From: Chionis minor
Taxonomy: Eukaryota; Chordata; Aves; Charadriiformes; Chionididae
DNA: 64,000 nt
Assembly: GCA_013398295.1 (NCBI GenBank)
Contig: VZSF01006858.1
Span: 310,819 to 374,818 of the forward strand
Direction of reading: 5' to 3'
Position 1 is the first letter of the stretch; each line of letters begins with the position of its first letter. Positions 54,001-64,000 of this stretch are shown here, one piece after another. The position numbers and the translations under genes are program-made. The notes beneath the pieces were generated by a model. It saw nothing but the letters and a program-made list of their open reading frames with translations, did no database searches and had not been told where the DNA came from.

Positions 54001-54404
54001 GAGGGGATGTTAGATGTTCTGAGGTTTTGGTTCCTGGCCTCAGGTTCCTGTTAGCCCTCTTTCTTCAATGGCCAGCATCTGAGGAAGACTCCATCTGCCT
54101 TTGTTCCCAGTCGTGAATCCAGATTTGGAATCCAGTGCCTATCCATCACCGAGTTCAGTCTGCGACTTCTCCAGTGCCTGCTGGTGATGTGATCGTCATC
54201 CTGGGAGCCTGATACAGTTTTGTATATGTTTCATTATTTTATTTTTTATTTTATTATTAATATTTCATTAAAGTAGTTTAGTTCCTTCTAAACTCGTAAG
54301 TCTCTCTTTTCTCTCTCTGCTGCCTCCCTTCGAAGCAGGGCAGGAGAGAGAGCGCCTGTCCTTCCGCCTGATTTGAGCCAATCCAGCCCAAACCACGACA
54401 AGTA
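54001..54404 (-). mobile_element. Solo LTR of an avian ERVL-like endogenous retrovirus, copy 1
   Basis: The 3' boundary on the plus strand is AAACCACGACA (to 54400); on the minus strand this reads TGTCGTGGTTT, like the TGTCATGGTTT 5' ends of avian ERVL LTRs, so I favour minus orientation. An AT-rich middle (54230-54270) gives AATAAA-like signals on the minus strand and ATTAAA on the plus strand, so orientation is not certain. AGTA follows the terminus (54401-54404), and AGTA also precedes 54001, a possible 4-bp target duplication. The far boundary near 54001 is uncertain; only 54092-54404 is securely element-like. There are no gag, pol or env sequences on either side, so this is a recombined solo LTR. 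Confidence 0.65.
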
Positions 54405-54718
54405 NCATCTGCCTTTGTTCCCAGTCGTGAATCCAGATTTGGAATCCAGTGCCTATCCATCACCGAGTTCAGTCTGCGACTTCTCCAGTGCCTGCTGGTG
54501 ATGTGATCGTCATCCTGGGAGCCTGATACAGTTTTGTATATGTTTCATTATTTTATTTTTTATTTTATTATTAATATTTCATTAAAGTAGTTTAGTTCCT
54601 TCTAAACTCGTAAGTCTCTCTTTTCTCTCTCTGCTGCCTCCCTTCGAAGCAGGGCAGGAGAGAGAGCGCCTGTCCTTCCGCCTGATTTGAGCCAATCCAG
54701 CCCAAACCACGACAAGTA
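54405..54718 (-). repeat. Tandem second copy of the LTR segment, starting at an N
   Basis: Bases 54406-54718 repeat 54092-54404 with no difference that I can see (313 bp, offset 314). The N at 54405 sits exactly at the junction, in the place of the C at 54091. The unit starts inside the LTR rather than at its end and finishes 4 bp beyond the LTR terminus, which does not fit LTR biology but does fit two overlapping contig ends joined without merging. A real recent tandem duplication cannot be excluded. Confidence 0.9.
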
Positions 54719-57416
54719 ATAGTGTAATGTAAAATATGAAATTATTCCAAGAGCAAGGACCAGAATCCTATAGCTATCTACTTCCACTATCTGACAGGTA
54801 ATCATGTCTCTTGTTTCCCTGGTGGATACTTAAGTGTGTCTGCGGAAATGTTGTGGGAACTTCCAGGTCAAAGCAGGAAGCCTGTAGTTGCTGTTGGGTT
54901 CTCGTATCATTAGACTGTGTGGGCAGAAGATGGTCCAAGTTGCTGTTTGAGTTTAGAATCAGACACCTCCTTTCCAATTCAGGCAAAGTTATTAGATACA
55001 GGCCAAGAAGTTCATGCTAAAAATTTAATACCATTAAGTTATATTTGGTATAGCTCAAGTACAACCAAATACTCCTAACTTAAGGTTTCCTAGCTTAAGG
55101 CACCCATTTCACACTCCGAATGCATAAAATATAGCCTGACCAAAAAGAGTTTGAGAGACAAGTGCAAGCTCTGCTTAGAGGTTAACAACCTGATTTCTCT
55201 CTCATACCAGTTTTACGGTCATTTAGCTCCATTGACTTTGGTGGAATGAGTCCTGATTTACAGCATTGCTTCAGAGCAGGTTTAAAGCTGTGTTACACAA
55301 TAGCAGTGCTGGTGCCAGGTCTTTGGGATTAAAGAGTGTTTGCATTGTACATGCCACAGTACTATCAGTTCTGAGTCCCTAAAGAAAATGTTTGTTAATT
55401 TTGATCCGCAGAGAACAGATTTTCAAGAAATTATTTAGGTTTATCATTTGTTGCCTTACTTTTATGATTTAATATCAGCTATGGGTTTTGTTTTTTTTTT
55501 CAGTGATTTGTCATCTATGAAGGTAATCCTGGGGTTTCAAATAAAATATATAGAGGTTTACGGAGTCCATATTTGTGTGTATTTTTGGTTTGAGTTTTTT
55601 GACACCCTCAACTTGAAGTTAAATCTCAGAAATGCTCTCAAATTTAAAAACAAAAAACCAACATAACAGAGAGAATTAGTTATTTTAGAAACCACCTGGA
55701 AATTAGTTTACCTCCTGTCACCTCTTCCAAGCGTGATCTTAAGTTCTCACACAATAGACTACGGTATCTTCAGACTTTGGCATGCACCTCCATAGGATGT
55801 CTTCTGTGCTGATTCTTACCTCATATTGACTTCCTAGCAGATAGGGGAAGACATCCGAGTGAATGCCTCTGAGCAAGGAATGAGGATCAGTGTCCTTAGC
55901 TTGACTCGTGTTGACACAAAATATTTTTACTGTGGGAAAGCTAAGGAGGCCGAACATGATAAACTTGCAGTCCACTTCACTGCTAGGTAGATACAAGTAT
56001 GCCTGCTGGAGGTCTCCTTTAGGAACTTTGGTATGGAAAAGCACATGTGCTTTTGATGTCTCTCTGATGTCTCTCTTAAATTGCTAGATCTCACCGTTCA
56101 CAGTCCTCAGCAGCTGGTCTGGCACTGGGCAGCTGTAGAAGAATCTTACCTTCTTTGTGAGACAGTCCTTATCTTCTTATCCAGTGCAATGGCCGTGTTC
56201 TTTGGAGAAGAGAACAACTAGCTCCCTTCCTTCTCTTTCCCCATAAAATGGTCTGAAGTGGGGCAGAAGCATCAGAAGTGCAGTGCAGTGGTGAAAAGGA
56301 TTTGTTTCCTGAGAGGTGGCATTGTTTCTTAGTTCCCAGCAGCAGAAACGTTAAACTAATGGTCTTTCCAGAACATGTAGGTCAGCTGAGCCCAAGACTC
56401 ATGTTCGTGTTGTAATGATTTGATATTGTGTTATAAGTATCTCTAGCAGGGACAATGTTTTGCAACATCATATTAAGGATAATAGTAAAAAAACCCCATA
56501 CTTCCTTGTCTCCCCAACAAGCGACGTCCACCGTGGTTATTTATCCAATAGATCTTGGGGGCTTCAAAGCCTTTTTAGATGTCACGGTGAGTGCAAGACA
56601 AACTTTGCTGAAGGAACTAGGTGGCTGTGGTGCCACCTCTCTATTTCTCTTTTCCCCCTGCCCCAAATCCTTACTCTAGGGAGGGGATATGTATTTTTTC
56701 TTATGCGCCTGGCTTGCTGGGAGAGAGCCGCATAGCTGTGGTCTGTTTGCTCAACATTAGCTGTGCTGCCTGAGTGTGAAAGCAAGCATGGAGGGTAGAT
56801 TCTCCCTGACTTCTGTGGGATCTGGAGCAGATCCATGAGGAATGCTACTGTTTTCAGCACTTCCCTTGCTCTGCCTAAGACCAGGCACACTGAGATATGA
56901 ATGTTGTTGCAGCTGCCACATACTACATATAAGCCACATGTTGATGATTATTGCTTTAAATAAGAAGGTCTTTGTTTAAAGTGTTGTTTTCTAGAACCTA
57001 CTGGTTTTTGTGCAATACTTAAAGTAAGAGTTTCTATTTTTAATGTTGTTAGCAGTGTACCTGGAATTCACGTAATATCACAGTTTGTATTTATAAAAAA
57101 GACTGTCCATATATATATATATTTATTTATTGTGTAGACAGCTTTATAGTAACAGAGAACTAGCCCCTAATTAATTGAAACAAATTGGCCTATTCATTCT
57201 TCAATTGTTTGTATCATTTTATGCTGCGGTTTGTTTATTACTTCTAGGTCTGCTTCAGTCCACTCCCCAAACAGTGCTTTTCCTTAAAATATAATGAACT
57301 CTGTTGCATTTATGAGAGCCGCGTGGCCAAATCATGTTACTCCTGTCACCCTACTGAATGCCATGTCACACTGCCAATGTCTGGACTGAGCACTGATTGC
57401 TGGCTTCGGCAAGACT
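54719..57416. other. Non-coding block, nothing recognised
   Basis: Short chance frames on both strands (up to 102 codons) and a TA-rich stretch near 57108-57130. No gene or clear element. Confidence 0.55.
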
Positions 57417-57450
57417 GGAAAGGAAAGGAAAGGAAAGGAAAGGAAAGGAA
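57417..57450. repeat. (GGAAA)n pentanucleotide microsatellite
   Basis: Between six and seven perfect GGAAA units. Repeated GGAA cores are potential ETS-factor sites, but the array is short. Confidence 0.9.
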
Positions 57451-57913
57451 GACCTGGACACACTGACTACATCTAAACTATTAAATAAAATTAGTCAGAG
57501 ACCTTTCCTGGAGGCCAACTGGCATGAAAGAGCTTGCATTCACACAGCTAAACTCTCTAACCCTCCAAATCACAGTGGCCACATCCAAAATACCTACTGG
57601 AGATGGTCCCTGACCAGGTTAATACCCAAGCTGTGCATTGTCTAGAAGAGCACAAGCAGGCTCAGGCTAAGAGTATGCCAGGGACCAATTCAGTGGTGTG
57701 GACAGTTTCAGGCCCATGCCTTGTTGGTCCTGTTGAGCTTATTTAGTGTCAGAGTGAAACCTCAGTAACGCTGCCAGGAGTTAACAGAAAACCCCTATTG
57801 GCCTCAGTGACCGGAAGCCACTGAGAAGTATAATAATAAGTTTGCTCGCCTCCTTCACATTTGGATTCTTTTTTCTCTCATTCTGGTTTGGTTTTTTTGT
57901 TTATTTGGTTTTT

Positions 57914-57931
57914 GTTTTTTTTTTTTTTTTT
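57914..57931. repeat. Poly-T tract
   Basis: T run at the end of a 70-bp T/G-rich low-complexity stretch. Confidence 0.8.
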
Positions 57932-59638
57932 AATCAAATGAGTACTGAAATGGACATTTTTAAAATCTCAGAGAGTAAGAAAATTGGGTTGTCATGTGCT
58001 CAAACCTTGTTAGTTTCGAACTACTGAGAGGTTTATCACACAAGCAGAGGCTCTGGAAAAGCCAGCTTCATCTCTATTCCATGATGGAGGATCTCCTATG
58101 GCTTTGAGCAAGTAACTAAGATCTTCTATGACTCAGCAGCCCATTTGGATAAAAGGGTAAAAAGCTGCGAGGTGCTAAGATACAAACACACCAGGTGCTC
58201 GAGGTCACATAAGCACGCCGAACTGTTGTGAACATAAAAGTCCCTTTGATTTCTGTAGCAACTTTGTTCATATGTCTGGGAAGGGAATTTATTTTAAACC
58301 CTGCAAAATGGACACAAGTGCGTTCACCACTTACAGCAAGGTGTTGTCACAATCAGAGCACTGGGGGTGGGTTTGGGTTAGCCTGAAGTGCCCTACAGGG
58401 ATGGCTGAGACAGTTTGGGGACCTGGTGCTCTGTGTTTCTAGGGCTAACCCCGTGCATCTGGTACCCCAGTTAAGCCATGTGACACTGTCCTTCACAGTA
58501 CTATATTATACTTCTGCCTGCAGCAATATAAATAAGAATCAGGCAATTCATGCTGTAATCTTTTTCTCTATTCTGAAGATAAATGGCAGTGAAGGCCAAG
58601 TAGGTTTAAAAAGCTCATCATAAAAAATGATTGTATTAGGCCATGCTGTATGGCTGAGATTACAGAAAATGACCTACATGTATTGAATTAAGCCATGATT
58701 TTCCAATGATCGCAGCAGCAGCAGAATTGGGACATTTTAATCATTGCGTTATCAGTTTGGTAGGTAACTACTATACTGAATTGCTGCTCGAAATGAAAAA
58801 CTGTATTGTTTTATCCAGAAGGTTTCTGGTTTCTAGCACTAGACTCTACTTTTCTTAGAGCTCAGACATATGATTGAATTACTGAAGCTGACAAGTACTG
58901 ATTTCATTGACATATAAGCTAACGCATTTTTTGCCTCAGGTTTGCTACAGGCTGAGAGTGTGCTGTTAATTAATGTGGTCATTTGATGTGCAGCACCTTG
59001 CTGAACCATGAGAACCTGATTGTGTGCTTTTGCTCAATGTTCCTTTTAGCTTAAAAAGCCTCTTTGTTTCTTAATTGACCTATTCATGGATCAGTCTCAT
59101 AAAAGAGGCTAGGAAGCCCAACATGTACAAAGTCATACCTGGCCTGGGCTGTGCAAATCTTATTTAATGAAAATGTTATGAAGAAAAGAATAGAATTGTT
59201 GCCCAGAATGATTTACGTAGAAATTGGTATTTTTTTTCTGAGCTGGACTTTGAAAAGCAGGAAGTATGTCAAAGCAGAGGAGGAACATTTGACCTAATCT
59301 GCCTTTGGCTCCCTTTCCTTTCCCTTTCTGTGTTGCCTGTCAAGCCTGAAGCACTCTCCCATGGATGCTTGCATATGACAGTGGCTCTACTCAGACCAAT
59401 TGAGACCATTGCATTAGTTAAGGTTTGCAAGGACATAATGTGTTTGTTTTTGCAGTCTGATCTTGAGAGAAGCTGAGGAGGGCTTCCATCTCCCTTCCAC
59501 TGATAATGGTAGTGTTGAAAGGGCTCAGTGCATTCCAAGGCAAAGCCTTGAAGGCTGTGGGTTAGAGAGCTGGTAATGCTCCTCTGGAAATACATGCAGA
59601 TTCCTTTGGTCTTCACTGGGGAAAAGCCTGGCTCTCCA

Positions 59639-59690
59639 CTAAAATAAAAAATAAAAAAAAAATAAAAAAAACAAACCAAAAGGAAACAAC
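59639..59690. repeat. A-rich low-complexity tract
   Basis: A runs broken by single T, then AAACAAACC-type units. It could be the tail of a decayed retroposon, but no body is recognisable upstream. Confidence 0.75.
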
Positions 59691-60059
59691 ACAAAAAACC
59701 CAGACAAACCCCCAACACTATAGTTATAGTGGCCCAAATAAAACATAAAACACCCAACCTCAGCCCAAGAACTCAGTTTGGGGAACTTCTGGAATTAGAC
59801 AGAGCCTTGAAGCTTGACCCAGGGAGGAATATCTCCGTGGTCCTTTCATGTGCTGAAGGGTGCAGGCTCTGCGCGTGTGTGAATGGCCAGTGGTGTGCGA
59901 TGACGTAGCCCAGTGGCCCAAGCTGATGTGCCCTGCCCTGCCTGCAGAGGGTACCACCCACCACAGGCTTGAGCCACCCTATGCAGCCATCACCCCAGTC
60001 TTCATCTCAGGACCTCTTTGACCCTGTTTAGATTTTTCAAGCTGGATCCTTTCAGCTTA

Positions 60060-60104
60060 TAGTCTCTCTCTAACAATTCTCTCTCTTCCCCCCCCCCCCC
60101 CCCC
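60060..60104. repeat. CT-rich tract ending in poly-C (C17)
   Basis: CTCTCT-type sequence leads into seventeen consecutive C at 60088-60104. G17 on the other strand could form quadruplexes, and the exact length is prone to sequencing error. Confidence 0.85.
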
Positions 60105-60583
60105 TCTACTTCCACAACTGAACGTGCTTTGCCAAACTCCCCACTTCACCATCTCTCCACCCCATATGTTTATATTTTCCTATTGCTGAGGCACGTTGTG
60201 CTGACCTGCCTGGACAGAGCTCCTTTATCACAGAGATAAACATGATGTCCCCCTCACATAGAGTTTCTATCATGTGTGACCTTTCATCTTGAACTGCCAT
60301 GACCTTTTTTTTATTAATGCTGTACTGTGCTGCTTGCGGGAGCCAGGAAAGAAAATCTTTTGTTTCTAGACAGAGTACTGCTAAAGGACATGATACGGTC
60401 TTGTTTTTAATCCAGCTAATTAAAATCTGCATGTGCAGTGTAACTGAGAACGCAGCCTTCGCCCACCACTTTCCCACAGGCAGGGAATAAAGGCCCTTAG
60501 TGCAGCAGCAGCTAGCCACCCTTGGATAACAGAGAACAGAGCCCACAATTCATCCCAGCTTTCCTTATCGTATCCGTGAAGGG

Positions 60584-60628
60584 CTTTCCCTTCCCTCTCT
60601 CTCCCTCGTTCCCTCCCCCTTTCTCTCC
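60584..60628. repeat. Homopyrimidine tract (one G interruption)
   Basis: Almost only C and T over 45 bases, with the interruption at 60608. It lies about 120 bp upstream of a homopurine tract on the same strand. Confidence 0.85.
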
Positions 60629-60751
60629 ATGGAATCACTTACTGTAGCTATGCGCCTCTATACATCACTTCAGAATATAATCAAGTTAAAAATATGTTGG
60701 CTCTCGTTTATCTATGCTCCAGCATGCTCTGACTATAATTCATTTCCAGTC

Positions 60752-60884
60752 AGAAAAAGAAGAGAAAGAAAAAGGAAGCAAAAAAAGAAAGAGAAAGAGA
60801 AAGAGAAGAAACTAAAAAAATAAAGAGAAAGAAAGAGAGAAAGAAAAAGAAAAAGAAAAAAGAGGAAGAAAAAGAGAGAAAAGG
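60752..60884. repeat. Homopurine (GAAA/GAGA) tract
   Basis: About 133 bases of A and G with only a few pyrimidine interruptions (near 60779, 60812 and 60821). It is a decayed GAAA/GA microsatellite with potential to form triplex DNA. It creates Lys/Arg/Glu-rich chance translations. Confidence 0.9.
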
Positions 60885-61081
60885 TGTCTATTTCTAATCA
60901 AATGTCAAACCTATTTATGTTAAAACTGTTCTGCCAAGAACTAACTGAATAACACAGTTTAGCAGTTCACACTTTCATACTTTCATTAAGTAGGCTTTTT
61001 TGGATTTGCTGGATGGTTGTGGTTATTAACTAAGGTTGCCTTTTGTGTGTGCGTGTGTGTTGGGCAGAGGGTGCCATGGAA

Positions 61082-61097
61082 TTTTTTTTTTTTTTTT
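61082..61097. repeat. Poly-T tract
   Basis: Sixteen T, following a short GT-rich stretch at 61034-61053. Confidence 0.85.
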
Positions 61098-61153
61098 GTG
61101 AAATGTTTCCTTGGTTAGTTTTTCACTTGTTGCTTTTTGTTGGGTAACTGAAG

Positions 61154-61191
61154 TGGGGGAGGGAGGAGGAGCAGGAGGGCAACCGGGTGGG
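61154..61191 (+). other. G-rich run with quadruplex potential
   Basis: It contains five G runs of three or more (G5, G3, G3, G3, G3) with loops of about 1, 13, 5 and 1 nt on the plus strand. It lies just upstream of the ATG at 61211. Confidence 0.5.
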
Positions 61192-61210
61192 AAGAAGCAG
61201 CGAGGGCAGA

Positions 61211-61441
61211 ATGGGAAGCACTAAAACTGAGCCTCCACCTGTTCTTTCTTCAAGTCATGTTTTATATGATGATGATGAGGTCAACAGGGAGCATAAAAAT
61301 ATACCAGGAGACTCAGAACTTGGAAGGAGATTGTACAACATGAGTAGAAAATGCATTTCAGAGTATGTAAAGAAGCCCTCCCCCCCCCCAGTTCCCCCAG
61401 TAAAGCACACAAACAGGCTTTCTGTGGGCATTCCCTGGTAA
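61211..61441 (+). CDS. Unrecognised 76-codon ORF, possible alternative first exon
   Basis: ATG 61211 has a strong Kozak context (A at -3, G at +4). The translation runs from a Thr/Pro-rich start (TEPPP near residues 6-11) through an acidic YDDDEV patch (about 23-28), a basic helix-like stretch (GRRLYNMSRK, about 42-51) and a Pro-rich segment with SPPPVPPVK (about 60-68) that could be an SH3-type ligand. The Pro run comes from a C10 tract at 61380-61389, so length polymorphism could shift the frame. The frame ends at TAA 61441, but CTG|GTAACC at the stop could act as a weak donor. I do not recognise the protein. It sits after a GC-rich, G-run-rich 5' flank, which is promoter-like. No downstream exon or homologue supports it, so chance is the default explanation. 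Confidence 0.15.
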   Translation: MGSTKTEPPPVLSSSHVLYDDDEVNREHKNIPGDSELGRRLYNMSRKCISEYVKKPSPPPVPPVKHTNRLSVGIPW

Positions 61442-64000
61442 CCCACACAAAGAGCTGTTCAAACAGCTGTGCCTTCAGCTAAACACCATCCACGGGCTGC
61501 TGCGGAAAATGCTGATTTTTGTGCATTAACTTCCCTAACTCAAATTCAGCGAAATAAACTTACTATGATTAAAGGAAGGGATTTTGAGTCCTGAATAAAT
61601 ATGCAACACCTCAGGAAGTGATTTACTTTATTTGTCTGTAATGAATTATTCATATATATGTTGTACTTGGGGAATGATTAAAGAGATATGAAAAGCGGTG
61701 TTTTGAAATCTAATAAAGCTTATTAGGTGACACCAGTCTAACCAAAGTTCCTAATATCACATTTTTAAAATACCAAAGTATTTTAAAAACAGAGAACAGA
61801 ACGATTAAAAGACATCAGAAGTACTGTGCTGCCTATATATTAAAAGATGTTATGTTGATCAAGTACAATAGTGCAACTTCATCGCATCTTATGCTGACCT
61901 CTGTAAGCAAGAATAAAGAGATCTGTACATTTTTCTGCTTTCAGTGCCTATGGAAAGATAATGTTAAAGAAGAAATGGCTATGAGTATACTTATAGAACC
62001 CTGATATATTATATAACACATCATGAAATCACAGCAAGCATAAATTTTTATGTACTCTGGAGTTAGTGTCTAATCAATAGAACAGTGACAGCCAACAATA
62101 TGTTTATCTGTATTTTACCAATTTAATTGGGTTTTTTAATATTTTGAGAAATATATTCAAAAATTGCTCTTCGATAGTGACATCAACTTTTACACAGTAA
62201 AAAGGTTGTTAATATGAAGTCACATATTTTTAATCAAATGAGTGTTTGCATATTGCATAAGCAATATGAGATTGATGAAGCTTTGTGTATTCCTTTTAAG
62301 TGTGCTAATCCTAATAAATATGGTGTTTTTTTCACTGTTGCTTAGCAGCCTTCCTTAAGCATTAAAATTAATTTGTATTTGGGGATACACACATAATTTT
62401 TATGGGCAGATCTGATGTTAAATTATGTCCTGTAATTCCATGTAACTAATAACTCAAATTAGGGTGGTGATTATTATTTTTGTCGCTAATAACTGTTGTT
62501 GTAGAGCCCTTCTTATGCAGAGGGCACATAACAAGAGCTGAAAATTGACCACATTGCTATGTTAGTCACACATGACAAGCAGCATGGCATAAATTCCCTC
62601 TAAAAGTTACTGAAGGATGCTAAACATCAGGGCATGCTAAAGGTCAGGCTTAATAATGGGGCGTAAGTCTCAGAACCCCACAGTGAACATTTAATGTATC
62701 GGAAATCAGGGTGCCTTTACTAAGTCCTGAAACCACTTTATGCACTCAAAACTGCATCCAAAAACTTTAGCTTATGATAGGACCCAAAAGCATTTAGGAG
62801 GTTGTTCTCAATACACTTTAATGAAAAGGGGATCATAATGGTATTCTTTAGTCTCGCATGTGGAACTTGAACCTGCACTTCAGATGTTTTGGTTCATCTG
62901 TGTCATCAGCAACCATTTACAGGGGTTCCTCATTGGTGATACCATAGAAAATAAGACTGACAAGAGTCACCTGTGACTTGAATCTTTGTATCAAATAATT
63001 TTCAAAGTTTTCCATTTCAAAAATTTATTTCAAATTTTCCAGATTTTCATAGTCGGTATCTCTACTTTTTATGTCATTACTAATCTTCTGCACAGCAGGT
63101 ATATACTGATTTGCCAGAATGAAGAGCAAATCCTACATTAAGTGAAAGTTAAGAAAACTCAAGAGGCTGACATGTCAAAGATTACAGTTATTTAAAATGT
63201 TCAGCTATGGCTGCAGAAAGATCTCTTTAAAGTGACCATTCTTCTTTCCTGTACTAACCGCATATCAGAGCAAGTTCTTAAATCAGTGCCAAAATAAGTG
63301 AAAAGAATAATTGTGATTACATTTCTTTTGATGTTGCAAATTCCTCTCACAATCCAATTCTCAGATTTCACCGCATCCCTTCCAAACAAAAGCCATCTAG
63401 CCCAATTGTGCAAGAATGTTTTATAAGGCTATGAAACGAAGGGTCAGTTAATTACGCCCTTTCTATAAACGATGAAGACCATGGCAATAATGCTTCATCC
63501 AAACTGATGATTCAGGGGGACAGTAGGAGGCAGCTGCTGAATTGCAAACAGAAACATGAGTCACCCTCTCTCTGACTTTTAAATAAAACAAAACAAAAAA
63601 ATAATACAATTAGAAATTACTTTCCCTGCCCTTAGAGTGGAGGAAGAGAGTGGCAGTTCATCTGCTCTTGTGAAATAACTAGGTAAGCTTATTGCTGGTG
63701 GTAAATGGTGTAGCCACATAGCTCTGGAAACAGGAGAGTAATGCTGACCAAATAATCACACCAAAGTCAGGTTTTATCTACTGAGAATAATTCTGTGTGA
63801 ATAAAAACTGAGTTGGGAGCTTGGGATTTAGCCTACTGCTAGCATTGTAGTAAGAACAATAATCCTAATAAGTAGTTATTAGTAATGGGAACACAGTGAC
63901 AGCACTTGTTAGTTATAAATAATTAGTCATCAGCAATGGGAAGCCCGTGGTAGCCCAGCGGGAGCCCAGGGCTGGTTGCCCTGCAGGTACCTGGCAGATG
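61442..64000. other. AT-rich non-coding block, nothing recognised
   Basis: No gene or clear transposable element. There are many TAATTA/ATTA-type motifs and AATAAA-like hexamers, as expected from composition. The last 60 bases are GC-richer and may be the edge of something beyond the window. A possible but weak Pol III B-box-like GGTTCAAG occurs on the minus strand near 62868-62875 without an A box. Confidence 0.5.

Larger units (their letters stand above)
57451..60059. other. Non-coding block with T-rich and A-rich tracts
   Basis: No gene supported. The T-rich stretch is 57860-57931 and the A-rich stretch is 59639-59690. A 162-codon minus frame (59269-59757) looks like a membrane protein only because it translates the A-rich tract as Phe/Leu/Tyr. 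Confidence 0.55.

Noticed and set aside
59269..59757. 162-codon minus-strand frame with an apparent signal or membrane segment
   Set aside because: The hydrophobic part is simply the A-rich tract at 59639-59690 read in reverse; the rest is unrecognised.
60106..60546. 146-codon minus-strand frame
   Set aside because: No domain or splice context; it lies among simple-sequence tracts and is matched by a plus-strand frame over the same bases.
62862..62900. GGTTCAAG on the minus strand, a possible Pol III B box
   Set aside because: No A box at proper spacing and no tRNA-like fold or SINE body around it.

Overview
This is a gene-poor vertebrate nuclear window. I think it is from a bird. The reasons are an old CR1 LINE tail at about 22.56-23.35 kb, an avian-type ERVL-like LTR at about 54.0-54.7 kb, an AT-rich background with scattered microsatellites and long T tracts, and no bacterial-style gene packing. 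CR1 alone would also fit a turtle or crocodilian. The LTR termini and body, judged from memory, are what point to a bird. Two single N symbols (52479 and 54405) show that this is a draft assembly.

Layout: 1-1.4 kb holds the only good coding signal. It is a candidate first coding exon of a type II membrane protein (ATG at 1163, one transmembrane segment, splice donor at 1413), with possible promoter elements upstream. Its architecture resembles TNF-superfamily ligands, and its N-terminal region has a faint TNFSF4-like look, but no TNF-homology exon could be found downstream, so the identity is open. From 1.4 to 51.3 kb I see AT-rich non-coding DNA broken only by the CR1 remnant, simple repeats and a small CpG-enriched island near 36 kb. 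From 51.3 to 51.9 kb a GC-richer block on the minus strand starts with a tRNA-like head and looks like an ancient SINE. At 54.1-54.7 kb about 313 bp of LTR sequence is present twice in tandem without a visible difference, with an N exactly at the junction. This is probably an assembly artefact. From 60.0 to 61.4 kb there is a dense run of homopyrimidine, poly-C, homopurine, poly-T and G-rich tracts. It ends at a short ORF (ATG at 61211, strong Kozak context) that could be an alternative first exon but is unproven. From 61.4 to 64 kb the sequence is AT-rich with no gene seen.

Almost all open frames of 60-200 codons here look like chance. They overlap on both strands, often translate homopolymers, and lack recognisable domains. 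I found no tRNA or rRNA genes, no CRISPR and no operon-like system. No convincing new biological system is visible. The most useful items are the candidate exon, the tRNA-headed repeat and the duplicated LTR.
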